Below are positions 14,002-21,821 of a DNA stretch of 34,274 nt, piece after piece (the stretch's first letter is position 1; each line of letters opens with the position of its first letter). The stretch spans positions 1 to 34,274 of the forward strand of contig ONNS01000046.1 of assembly GCA_900319275.1 (NCBI GenBank), in the 5' to 3' direction. Both the position numbers and the translations under genes were made by a program. The notes under the pieces are model-generated. The model searched no databases. It saw nothing but the letters and a program-made list of their open reading frames with translations, and had not been told where the DNA came from. The DNA is from an uncultured Eubacteriales bacterium. Lineage in GTDB: Bacteria > Bacillota > Clostridia > Oscillospirales > Oscillospiraceae.

Positions 14002-16288
14002 GAAAAAGATGCCCGAGAACTGGCAGGCCAGGTGGATCGACCCGGAGCTGCCGCACGACAAAGACGCGCGGCAGCCGGCCTCGGTGCTGCGCCGCCGCTT
14101 CAGCCTTCCCCTTGAGGGGAAGGTGTCACCAGTTCGCAAACTGGTGACGGATGAGGTGCAGCTCGCCATTCTCTATATCACCTGCCACGGCCTGTACGAG
14201 GCGCGGCTGAACGGACAGCGCGTCGGCGATTTCGTTCTGGCCCCCGGCACCGGCGACTATTTAAAGCGCCTGCCGGTGCAGGCCTATGACGTCTCCGCGC
14301 TGCTGCAGACCGGCGAAAACGAGATCACTGTCACGCTCGGCGACGGCTGGTATCGCGGCGGCGTCGGCATCGACGGGCTGCACAACTTCTATGGCGAGGA
14401 CATCGCCCTCCTGTGCCAGCTTGAGATCGGCGGAAAGCCGATCCTCGGCAGCGACGAACACTGGGAAGCCAGCCAGCAGGGGCCGACACGGGAGAACGAC
14501 CTGCAGCAGGGCGAGCGCTATGACGCCCGCATGGAGGAAATCAGCGACTGGCACGGTGTAACCGTGCGGGACTTTGGTTACGAAAAGCTCGCCCCCACCG
14601 AGAGCGTGCCGATCGTCGAGCAGGAGCGCTTTGAGGGAAAGCTCCTCCAGACGCCGAACGGCGAGACCGTGATCGACTTCGGGCAGAATCTCGCCGGCTA
14701 TACCGAACTGCGTGTGACGGCGAAGGCCGGGCAGCACCTGACACTCTGGCACGGCGAGACGCTCGATGAGAACGGGAACTTTACACAGAAAAACTTTGAC
14801 CCGGGCGAGCGCAACAAAAACGGTATCGCGCAAAAGCTCGAGTATATCTGCAAGGACGGAGAGAACGTCTTCAAGCCGCGCTTTACGATCTTCGGCTTCC
14901 GTTATGCGAAGATAGAGACCGACGCCGACCTGACGGGGGCACAGTTCACCGCAGTCGCCGTCTATTCAAAGATGCGGCAGACCGGCTTTTTCGAGTGCGG
15001 AAACGCCGACGTAAACCGTCTCTTCCTCAACAGCCTGTGGAGCATGCGCTCGAACTTCTGCGATATCCCGACCGACTGCCCGACGCGCGAGCGCGCGGGC
15101 TGGACCGGCGACGCGGGCGCCTTCGCCCCGACCGCGGTCTATCTGATGGACTGCTATCCGGTGCTGCGCAAATGGCTGGGCGAATGCCGCCTGGCGCAGG
15201 GCGAGGACGGCCTGGTGCAGAACATCGCGCCGGTGAACAACAGCGGCAGCATGATTTCGAACATGCTGCAGGGCTCGGCCGGCTGGGGCGACGCCTGCGT
15301 GCTGGTGCCCTGGGCGCTCTACGAGGCCTACGGCGACAAGACGATCCTCGAAGAAAACTACGACATGATGAGCCGCTGGATGGGCTACTGCGAAAAGCGC
15401 GCCCAGAAGACGCGGCCGCACAACCTCATAAACCCCTATCACAAATACCTCGTGGACGAGGGCTTCCACTTTGGCGAGTGGTGCCAGCCCGATGTCGATA
15501 ACGGCGCGGCCATGAAGAAATGCATGATGTTCGGCGCGCCCGAGGTCGCCACGGCCTATTATTTCCGCTCGGCCTCACTGATGGCGCAGATCGCGCAGGT
15601 GCTCGGCAAAACAGAGGACGCATCGCGCTATGTTGAGCTCTCCGCGAACATCAAAAAGGCCTACCGACACGCCTGCACGAAAAAGGGCGAGATCCGCTCC
15701 GATCGCCAGTGCGAGTACGTGCGGCCGATCGCCTTCGGCCTGCTCGACGGTGAAGAAATACAGAAGGCGGCCGATACGCTCAACGACCTGGTCGTGCGGA
15801 ACGGCTATCACCTGAACACCGGTTTTCTCTCAACGCCCGATCTCTGCCGCGTGCTCGCCGAAAACGGCCACACCGACACGGCCTACCGGCTGCTGCTGCA
15901 GACCGACTGCCCCGGCTGGCTCTATGCAGTCCGTAAAGGCGCGACCACGATCTGGGAGACCTGGGACGGCGTTCGCGCCGACGGCACGGTGCACGATTCG
16001 CTCAACCACTATTCCTACGGCGCGATCAGCGGCTGGCTGTTCGGCGGGGTGTGCGGCATCTCGCTGCAGGCGGGAAAGCTGACAGTCAAACCGTGTCCGG
16101 ATCCGTCGCTGGGTTATGCCAGAGCCCGCTGGGAGTCCCCGGTCGGCACGATCGAGAGCGCCTGGGAATACCGCGGCAACAAACTGCTGTTCGATATCAC
16201 GGTCCCGATCCCGGCCGCGGTCACGCTGCCCGACGGGAGAAGCTATACGATAGAGAAAGGAGCGCATCACGATGAAGTATTACTGTAA
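13988..16288 (+). CDS. Glycoside hydrolase family 78 alpha-L-rhamnosidase
   Basis: This 766-residue cytoplasmic enzyme has the bacterial alpha-L-rhamnosidase layout. The N-terminal beta-sandwich reads HGLYEARLNGQRVGD and TLGDGWYRGGVG. The concanavalin-like domain is GETVIDFGQNLAGY, followed by FTIFGFRYAKIE. The (alpha/alpha)6 barrel starts at DIPTDCPTRERAGWTGD, which holds the conserved acidic residues, and continues to TTIWETWDGVRADG. A C-terminal beta domain follows (KLTVKPCPDP). It should remove terminal alpha-L-rhamnose from plant glycosides or pectin side chains. Residues 39-57 or so are encoded by an inserted palindromic repeat (14104-14156) that keeps the frame. The ATG at 13988 lies inside the end of the isomerase gene. 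Confidence 0.93.
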   Translation: MHMIEKKMPENWQARWIDPELPHDKDARQPASVLRRRFSLPLEGKVSPVRKLVTDEVQLAILYITCHGLYEARLNGQRVGDFVLAPGTGDYLKRLPVQAYDVSALLQTGENEITVTLGDGWYRGGVGIDGLHNFYGEDIALLCQLEIGGKPILGSDEHWEASQQGPTRENDLQQGERYDARMEEISDWHGVTVRDFGYEKLAPTESVPIVEQERFEGKLLQTPNGETVIDFGQNLAGYTELRVTAKAGQHLTLWHGETLDENGNFTQKNFDPGERNKNGIAQKLEYICKDGENVFKPRFTIFGFRYAKIETDADLTGAQFTAVAVYSKMRQTGFFECGNADVNRLFLNSLWSMRSNFCDIPTDCPTRERAGWTGDAGAFAPTAVYLMDCYPVLRKWLGECRLAQGEDGLVQNIAPVNNSGSMISNMLQGSAGWGDACVLVPWALYEAYGDKTILEENYDMMSRWMGYCEKRAQKTRPHNLINPYHKYLVDEGFHFGEWCQPDVDNGAAMKKCMMFGAPEVATAYYFRSASLMAQIAQVLGKTEDASRYVELSANIKKAYRHACTKKGEIRSDRQCEYVRPIAFGLLDGEEIQKAADTLNDLVVRNGYHLNTGFLSTPDLCRVLAENGHTDTAYRLLLQTDCPGWLYAVRKGATTIWETWDGVRADGTVHDSLNHYSYGAISGWLFGGVCGISLQAGKLTVKPCPDPSLGYARARWESPVGTIESAWEYRGNKLLFDITVPIPAAVTLPDGRSYTIEKGAHHDEVLL
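14104..14156 (+). repeat. Palindromic repeat element inserted in frame in the GH78 gene
   Basis: Two adjacent perfect hairpins are present. CCTTCCCCT (14104-14112) pairs with AGGGGAAGG (14115-14123), and GTCACCAGTT (14125-14134) pairs with AACTGGTGAC (14139-14148). They are followed by GGATGAGG. The design of a CCCC/GGGG hairpin, a second hairpin and a GATGAGG tail is that of REP-like repeats scattered in gut Clostridia (recalled, not searched). The family sequence is interrupted between RRFS and EVQLAILYITCHG. Confidence 0.75.
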
Positions 16289-18074
16289 TCCGCTGAACAT
16301 CAACTACCGCTATCAGTTCAACGCCGATCCGCGCCGCCACGGCCAGCTGCAGATCTGCCGCGAGGCGGCCGACCCCTCGATGATCCTCTACAAGGGGCGC
16401 TACTATATTTTCGCGTCGATGACGCTCGGCGTCTGGGTGTCGGATGATCTCACACACTGGGAGAACCACCGCCTGCCGGAGGAATTGCCGCTCTATGACT
16501 ACGCGCCCGACGTGCGTGTGCTGGGGGACTGGGTGTACTTCTGCGCCTCCAACCGCGATCACAACTGCGACCGCTGGCGCACAAGGGATATTCTGCATGG
16601 CCCCTATGAGAAAATCGAGGGCAGCTTCCCCTACTGGGACCCCAACCTCTTCGTGGACGACGACGGCCGGGTGTACTTCTACTGGGGCTGCTCGAACGTT
16701 ACGCCGATCTACGGCGTGGAGCTGGACACCGAAACGATGAACCCCAAAACCGAGCCGAAGGTGCTGGTCGAGGGGCACCCTTTCGAAATCGGTTACGAGC
16801 GTTTTGGCGAGAACAACAGCCTGCTTCCGGCCTCGGAGGAGGAGATCGACGCCAAGTACAAAGCCTTCCACGAGGCGCAGGGCATCCCCGAGAGCATGAT
16901 CCCCGAGGAGGTCAAGCCGCTGATCCGTGGCATGTTCTCGAACCGCCCCTATATCGAGGGTGCGTGGATGGACAAGCACGACGGGCGCTACTACCTGCAG
17001 TACGCCGCACCGGGCACACAGTACAACACCTATTCCGACGGCGTCTATGTGGGCGAGAGCCCCCTCGGGCCCTTCCGTCTCGCGGACAACAACCCCTATT
17101 CCTATAAGCCCGGCGGCTTCCTGCCCGGCGCAGGCCACGGCTCGACGATGGAGGACAAGGCGGGCAATCTCTGGCACACGTCCACGATGCGCATCTCCGT
17201 CAACCACGACTTTGAGCGCCGCGTCGGCCTCTGGCCCGCCGGCTTTGACGCCGAGGGCGAGCTCTTCTGCAACCAGCGCTACGGCGACTGGCCGACGGCG
17301 GTCAGCGGGGAGCGGGACGACCCCTGGCGCGACCCGGCCTGGATGCTGCTGAGTGCGGGGAAGGCCGCCGTCGCCTCGTCCTGTCTGCCCGGACACGAGG
17401 CGGAAAAGGCCACCGAGGAGAACGTACAGACCTGGTGGCGCGCCGCCTCCAACAGCCGGAGGGAGTGGCTGTGTGTGGATCTCGGCGCGCTCTTCGATGT
17501 CCACGCCGTGCAGATCAACTTTGCCGACGACAAGCTCGATATCCCCTGCCCGGGCGAGATTCGCCCCGGCTCGCAGGCACGCTATATCGAGGAGGCCGAG
17601 CTCGTCACGCAGTGGAAGCTGGAGGGCAGCACCGACGGCACGCACTGGTTCGTGATCGAGGACAAGTCCGACGCCAGAACCGACCTCAGCCACGATCTGA
17701 TCGTGCGTGAGGAGGGCTTTGCCGCCCGCTATCTCCGCTTGAGCGAGATGGCGGTGCCCTACGAGCAGAAGCCCTGCGTGTCCGGTCTGCGCGTGTTCGG
17801 TCTCGGACACGGGGCAAAACCCGCCGAGCCGCAGTTTACCGCCAAACGCGCGAACGATCTCGATATGAATGTGAGCATCGCCGCGCAGAGCGACGCGCTC
17901 GGTTATAGCATTCTTTTCGGCAGCAGCTCGGAAAAGCTCTATCACAGCGCCATGGTCTTCACCCCCGGCGAGCACCGCGTCGGCGCGCTGATCGCGGGGC
18001 GGGAATACTTCGTGCGCGTGGACGCCTTCAACGAAAACGGCATCACCGCAGGTAACTGCGTAAAGCTCGGTTAA
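16272..18074 (+). CDS. Glycoside hydrolase family 43 with discoidin-like and FN3-like C-terminal domains
   Basis: This 600-residue protein has no signal peptide. An N-terminal five-bladed GH43 propeller carries the general base D34 in EAADPSMI. The pKa modulator is D123 in YWDPNLFVDDDGRVYFYWG and the general acid E229 in RPYIEGAW. From about residue 355 a discoidin/F5-8-type domain follows (TWWRAASNSRREWLCVDLGA), and the last 85 residues resemble an FN3 fold (GREYFVRVDAFNENG). GH43 enzymes act on alpha-L-arabinofuranosides, beta-xylosides or beta-galactosides; which one is not clear here. ATG 16272, with AAAGGAG upstream, overlaps the GH78 end by 17 bases. The next gene follows after 12 bases. 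Confidence 0.9.
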   Translation: MKYYCNPLNINYRYQFNADPRRHGQLQICREAADPSMILYKGRYYIFASMTLGVWVSDDLTHWENHRLPEELPLYDYAPDVRVLGDWVYFCASNRDHNCDRWRTRDILHGPYEKIEGSFPYWDPNLFVDDDGRVYFYWGCSNVTPIYGVELDTETMNPKTEPKVLVEGHPFEIGYERFGENNSLLPASEEEIDAKYKAFHEAQGIPESMIPEEVKPLIRGMFSNRPYIEGAWMDKHDGRYYLQYAAPGTQYNTYSDGVYVGESPLGPFRLADNNPYSYKPGGFLPGAGHGSTMEDKAGNLWHTSTMRISVNHDFERRVGLWPAGFDAEGELFCNQRYGDWPTAVSGERDDPWRDPAWMLLSAGKAAVASSCLPGHEAEKATEENVQTWWRAASNSRREWLCVDLGALFDVHAVQINFADDKLDIPCPGEIRPGSQARYIEEAELVTQWKLEGSTDGTHWFVIEDKSDARTDLSHDLIVREEGFAARYLRLSEMAVPYEQKPCVSGLRVFGLGHGAKPAEPQFTAKRANDLDMNVSIAAQSDALGYSILFGSSSEKLYHSAMVFTPGEHRVGALIAGREYFVRVDAFNENGITAGNCVKLG

Positions 18075-18086
18075 GGAGGTACAAAT

Positions 18087-19266
18087 ATGGCATTTCCCAA
18101 AGACTTTCTGATCGGCGCGGCCACGGCCGCTCACCAGGTAGAGGGCAACAACATCCACAGCGATTACTGGGCACAGGAGCAGCTGCCGCACACAAGCTTT
18201 GCCGAGCCCAGCGGCCTCGCCTGCGACCATTACAACCGCTTTGAAGAGGATATCCGGCTCCTCGCCGAGGCCGGGCTGAACGCCTACCGCTTCTCGGTCG
18301 AGTGGGCGCGCATCGAACCCGAGGAGGGCAAGTTTGACGAAGACGAGATCGAGCACTACCGCCGTGTGATTGCCTGCTGCAAGGCCCATGGCGTCGAGCC
18401 GATCGTGACCTTGATGCACTTGTGAGCTGAACTATATCTGCACGATCAACGAGGCCAACATGGGTCTGCAGCTCGCAGCCATTGCAAAGCGTTTCACGCT
18501 CATGGCGCAGCAGGCGGCGAAGAAGGCCAAGAGCGCCGAGGGCACGGTGCAGGTCGGCATGAACTTTGAGAAGATGATGGAGAACATGAAGTTCGCCGCC
18601 GCGGAAAATGCCGCCGTCTTTGGAACGCCTCAGCCGCAGATCTTCGTCTCCTCGCGCACACCCGAGGGCGACGAGCTGGTCTTCCACGCCCATCAGGCGG
18701 CAAAGGAAGCTATCAAAGCCCTGTATCCGAACATAAAGGTCGGTATCACGCTCTCGATGCACGACTGCCAGGCGCTGCCCGGCGGCGAGAGCTTTGCCGA
18801 CGCGGCCTGGGACGAAGAATTCCGGCACTATCTGCCTTATATCGAAGGCGACGATTTCCTCGGCGTGCAGAACTACACCCGCACCCAGTACGGCCCCGAG
18901 GGGCAGCTGCCCGCCCCCGAGGGCGCGGAGCTGACGCAGATGGACTATGAGCTCTATCCCGAGGCGCTCGAGCATGTGATCCGCCGGGTGCACGAGGATT
19001 TCCATGGCGATCTGATCGTGACCGAGAACGGCGTCGCCGTGTCGGACGACAGCCGCCGCGTCGAATTCATCGGCCGGGCGCTGAAAGGCGTGGAGAACTG
19101 CCTTGCCGACGGTATCCCGGTCAAGGGCTATATGTACTGGAGCCTGATGGACAACTTTGAGTGGCAGAAGGGCTTTTCGATGACCTTCGGCCTGATCGCC
19201 GTCGACCGGAACACGATGGAGCGCCATCCCAAGCCGAGCCTTGCCTTCCTCGGCAGTCACAGATAA
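18087..19266 (+). pseudogene. Glycoside hydrolase family 1 beta-glucosidase, disrupted
   Basis: The 5' part, from ATG 18087 with a perfect AAGGAGGT site, reads as GH1: FLIGAATAAHQVEGNNIHSD, NAYRFSVEWARIEPEEG and PIVTLMHL. It stops at TGA 18423-18425. The 3' part continues in another frame from about 18425 as ELNYICTINEANMG, with the acid/base Glu at 18451-18453. It includes LIVTENGVAV (nucleophile Glu at 19024-19026) and YMYWSLMDNFEWQKG, ending at 19266. GH1 enzymes normally have about 40 residues between these points, so a deletion of roughly 120 bases has also shifted the frame. The rest of the gene is undamaged, so the lesion is recent or an assembly artefact. An intact gene would have provided a cytoplasmic beta-glucosidase for the operon. 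Confidence 0.85.
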
Positions 19267-19285
19267 TTTGCAGGCAATACAGTAG

Positions 19286-19307
19286 GGGACGCCGCCCTCG
19301 GCGTCCC
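19286..19307. repeat. Short GC-rich palindrome
   Basis: GGGACGCCG (19286-19294) pairs with CGGCGTCCC (19299-19307) around CCCT, preceded by CAGTAG. The form resembles the GTAGGGG-type intergenic repeats common in gut Firmicutes (recalled, not searched). Confidence 0.55.
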
Positions 19308-19318
19308 GCAGCAGCATG

Positions 19319-19366
19319 AAAAAAGCCAGGACGAAAACGCATATGCGAATTCGTCCTGGCTTTTTT
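19319..19366. terminator. Bidirectional intrinsic terminator
   Basis: A 17-base arm at 19319-19335 (six A, then GCCAGGACGAA) pairs perfectly with 19350-19366 (TTCGTCCTGGC, then six T). The loop contains the palindrome CGCATATGCG. It ends the plus-strand glycoside operon and the minus-strand PAP2 operon. Confidence 0.9.
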
Positions 19367-19375
19367 AAGTCGAAG

Positions 19376-19490
19376 GGCGGCATCCGGGGATGCCGCCATT
19401 GACTTGGCTCGCCCCGGAGCGAAGCGAGAGGGGAGAGCTGGCGCGAAAGCGCCTGAGAGGGGCAACGCGGAGGTATCCGGAGATGCCTCC
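19376..19490. repeat. Cluster of three palindromic units, including a REP-like element
   Basis: GGCGGCATCC (19376-19385) pairs with GGATGCCGCC (19388-19397). A two-hairpin unit follows at 19404-19463: GGCTCGCCCC with GGGGAGAGCT, then GGCGC-GAAA-GCGCC (19440-19453) and a TGAGAGGGG tail. CGGAGGTATC then pairs with GATGCCTCCG at about 19469-19489. The middle unit has the same layout as the element inside GH78 at 14104-14156. Confidence 0.6.
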
Positions 19491-19497
19491 GGCGCGT

Positions 19498-20172
19498 TTA
19501 TCTGCGCAGGCGGGGGAGCCAGTAGCTTTTGCCGTACACCAGCAGTTCGGCCAGCAGGCACAGCGGCAGCGCGCACACCACGTCCACAAACGAGTGCTGC
19601 TTGACGAACATCACCGACAGGCAGACGCCCAGCACGAAGAGGCTTAGAAAAACCTTGAAGCCGGCAGAGCTCTCGCGCCGTTTCATAAAGACCGACCAGA
19701 TGCCCAGCGAATAGGCCACGTGCAGCGAGGGACAGACGCCGGTCGGCGTGTCGAAGGCATAGATGATGCCCATGATCCAGGTAAAGATATTGTGGCGGGG
19801 GAAGGTCTCGGGCCGCAGCAGCTGGATGCTCGGATAGATAATATAGACAAGCATCGCGACCATCTGCGTCACGATCAGGAATTTCTGCAGATGGACAAAG
19901 CTGTCGATGTCATAGAGGAAAAAGAACAGCAGTGACCCGGCCACAAGGAAAAACCATCCGACGTAGAACACGAGGAAGTACTCACAGAACGGGATCATGT
20001 CGTCCACCGCGCTGTGGATCACATGGCAGTGATCATAGTCAATCAGGTTTTCGGTCAGTAAGTACAGAGAAAAATACACGATCCAGCCGGCGAGCAGCCA
20101 GATGTGCTTATATTGGGGTTCATTGATGCGCGAGAATCGAAAGGCGCGGTAATCGACAACAGGCTTCTTCAC
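19498..20172 (-). CDS. PAP2-superfamily membrane phosphatase/transferase
   Basis: This 224-residue protein has about six hydrophobic helices. Two conserved PAP2 blocks are present, CPSLHVAYS (the SxxH block) and FVKQHSFVDVV (the final HxxxD block). The first KxxxxxxRP block is not obvious, as in the inositol-phosphorylceramide-synthase-like branch, where it is degenerate. Likely roles are dephosphorylation of a lipid phosphate or transfer of a phospho-head group at the membrane. Its start follows 9 bases after the stop of the acyltransferase gene, so the two form one operon. That fits joint action on phosphatidic acid or a related lipid. Confidence 0.8.
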   Translation of the reverse strand: MKKPVVDYRAFRFSRINEPQYKHIWLLAGWIVYFSLYLLTENLIDYDHCHVIHSAVDDMIPFCEYFLVFYVGWFFLVAGSLLFFFLYDIDSFVHLQKFLIVTQMVAMLVYIIYPSIQLLRPETFPRHNIFTWIMGIIYAFDTPTGVCPSLHVAYSLGIWSVFMKRRESSAGFKVFLSLFVLGVCLSVMFVKQHSFVDVVCALPLCLLAELLVYGKSYWLPRLRR

Positions 20173-20181
20173 ACGTTTACC

Positions 20182-20934
20182 TCATGTATTATAGGGATAG
20201 TCTTTTTTAGGGATATTGCGGTAGGGGACGACGACGTGCCGCGGCAGCGCGCGGGCGATGGCCGTGATCTCATCCTGCAGATAGCGGCAGATGCGCGCGC
20301 GCTCCTCGTCGATCGGCGCGGCGGGATCAAAGCGGATGGGCCGGCCGTACACGACCCGTTTGAGCATCGGCGCGTTATACACCGGCACAAACTGCAGGGC
20401 CTTCCCGGTCTTTTTGTAGTAAAAGCGGGCCAGATCGATGAAGCGATCCTGAAAGGCGCAGACGATGTTGTTATAGTGCTCGTCGCGCTCGGGGAAGATG
20501 ATCATGCTGTTGCCCTGCTCTAAAAGCTCCATGCTGATGCGGTAGGTGTTGCGCAGCCGCACGTCATGATACACCGGCACCGTGTGCGCGTTGTTGAAGA
20601 TCACGACCGAGAGCGGCGTGATCAGCCTGGCCAGCAGCCGGTAAAAGGGATGGGTCCAGCCGGGCTTCTGCGACCAGAAATCCCGGAAGGCGTACTCGGC
20701 CACCTCGTCCCAGTGCATCATCTCTCCGGCGCACCAGATGTAATGCTTTCCCGGGCCATAGAGCTCGCCGATAATAGGGCCGTTCATCTGCGTGTGATTG
20801 CCCACGATCACGCAGGGCTCGTCAGGAAGGTTTTCGGTGCCCTCTGGCTTCAGCTTCGGATAGAACAGCCACACGAGAAACCGTATGACGCGATACACGC
20901 CGTACCATTTTTCCTTTTCCTTTGTTTCAGCCAT
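20182..20934 (-). CDS. PlsC-like lysophospholipid acyltransferase
   Basis: This 250-residue protein is of the 1-acylglycerol-3-phosphate acyltransferase type, expected to transfer an acyl chain to a lysolipid at the membrane. Acyltransferase block I is VGNHTQMNGPI, with the catalytic His at H47. The Asp of the HX4D motif is replaced by Gly (G52). A later block MIIFPERDEHYNNIV corresponds to the FPEG(T/S) motif, again with a variant residue. The N-terminal amphipathic/hydrophobic helix (YRVIRFLVWLFYPKLKPEGT) is typical. The changes in both blocks suggest a distinct subfamily or an altered acceptor rather than a housekeeping PlsC. A promoter lies directly upstream, and PAP2 follows in the same operon. 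Confidence 0.75.
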   Translation of the reverse strand: MAETKEKEKWYGVYRVIRFLVWLFYPKLKPEGTENLPDEPCVIVGNHTQMNGPIIGELYGPGKHYIWCAGEMMHWDEVAEYAFRDFWSQKPGWTHPFYRLLARLITPLSVVIFNNAHTVPVYHDVRLRNTYRISMELLEQGNSMIIFPERDEHYNNIVCAFQDRFIDLARFYYKKTGKALQFVPVYNAPMLKRVVYGRPIRFDPAAPIDEERARICRYLQDEITAIARALPRHVVVPYRNIPKKDYPYNT

Positions 20935-20959
20935 CGAGCGTCACCACCTTTGAAAAAAG

Positions 20960-20988
20960 AGTATAACAGATCGAGGAGGACAAATCAA
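20960..20988 (-). promoter_or_regulatory. Promoter of the acyltransferase-PAP2 operon
   Basis: On the minus strand TTGATT (20983-20988) and TATACT (20960-20965) are 17 bases apart, 25 bases before the ATG at 20934. Confidence 0.7.
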
Positions 20989-21022
20989 GGCAAAGCTGCC
21001 GGTCAAAAGCCGGAAAATGCAC

Positions 21023-21050
21023 AAAAAAGGCGGGGCTTTTGGCCCCGCCT
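21023..21050 (-). terminator. Intrinsic terminator of hpf
   Basis: GGCGGGGC (21029-21036) pairs with GCCCCGCC (21042-21049) around TTTTG. On the minus strand the hairpin is followed by six T (21023-21028). It lies 25 bases after the hpf stop. Confidence 0.85.
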
Positions 21051-21074
21051 GAAAGCTTCGATAGGGAAGCGGTA

Positions 21075-21626
21075 TTATTTGCCGGCGTCGATGATCAGAC
21101 CGTAGCCGCCCTGCTCGCGGCGGTAGACAACCGAGACAAGGCCGTCGTCGTCCGCGTTGCGGAACACGAAGAAGGTGTGGTCCAGCAGGTTCATCTGCAG
21201 GATAGCCTCGTCCACGGACATGGTCTGATAGGCAAAGTGCTTGGTGCGGACGACCTCGTAGGTGCCATCCTCTTCCTCCTCGGCAGCCGAGGCGGCAAAT
21301 TCGGGCACGGCGTCACGCTGGTCCAGCGCACCCTCGCGCAAGCGCTTTTCAAGACGGGTCTTGTTCCGGCGCAGCTGCCGTTCGATGGCGGCGACCGCTG
21401 AATCCACGGAGGCGTACATGTCCTGCGTCAGCTCACTGGCGCGGTAGAAGAAGCCGCCGTCGCGAATCGTGATCTCGGCCCGGTAACGGCCGCGCTCGAT
21501 GCTGAAGGTCACCTGAGCCTCGACTTCGCGCTTGAAGTAACGGTCCAGCTTGCTGACCTTTTTTTCCGCATAGGCGCGCAGCAGATCGGAGGAATCCATC
21601 TTCTTTTCGGTAAACGTGAATTTCAT
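21075..21626 (-). CDS. hpf: Ribosome hibernation-promoting factor, long form
   Basis: This 183-residue protein matches long HPF (YvyD type). An N-terminal YfiA-like beta-alpha-beta domain (MKFTFTEKKMDSSDLLRAYA) binds the 30S subunit. A charged linker follows (EFAASAAEEEEDG). The C-terminal dimerisation domain reads VVRTKHFAYQTMSVDEAILQ, then LLDHTFFVFRNADDDGLVSV, and serves to join two 70S ribosomes into an inactive 100S particle. The start chosen is ATG 21626, with AAAGGAGCAGG upstream; the 17-residue extension to 21677 has no ribosome site. It has its own extended -10 promoter and terminator, so it is a single-gene unit. Confidence 0.95.
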   Translation of the reverse strand: MKFTFTEKKMDSSDLLRAYAEKKVSKLDRYFKREVEAQVTFSIERGRYRAEITIRDGGFFYRASELTQDMYASVDSAVAAIERQLRRNKTRLEKRLREGALDQRDAVPEFAASAAEEEEDGTYEVVRTKHFAYQTMSVDEAILQMNLLDHTFFVFRNADDDGLVSVVYRREQGGYGLIIDAGK

Positions 21627-21700
21627 AGTGCCTGCTCCTTTCTGTAGCATAGCGGAGTTTTCCCGCATGGGAGACAAGTCTCCGCCCTGTCGCTGAATCT

Positions 21701-21710
21701 ATTATACCAT
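21701..21710 (-). promoter_or_regulatory. Extended -10 promoter of hpf
   Basis: On the minus strand the box reads TGGTATAAT, a consensus extended -10 (TATAAT at 21701-21706). No good -35 box is seen, as expected for extended -10 promoters. The transcript would start near 21694. Confidence 0.65.
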
Positions 21711-21821
21711 ATCTTTCAAAAAAATACAGATACTTTTGTGAACTTTTCACAGTTTCGGCAATAGAGAGAAAGTAACGGCAGGAAATTGGGTAAATAGACG
21801 AAATTTTAACAGGCGAAAATG

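Noticed and set aside
16221-18419. 732-codon open frame on the minus strand opposite GH43 and the GH1 5' end
   Set aside because: It is antisense to clear glycosidase genes, has no ribosome site and no protein-like motifs. Long antisense frames are expected in GC-rich coding DNA.
19286-19490. CRISPR-like array
   Set aside because: The palindromes differ from one another and there are no regular spacers.
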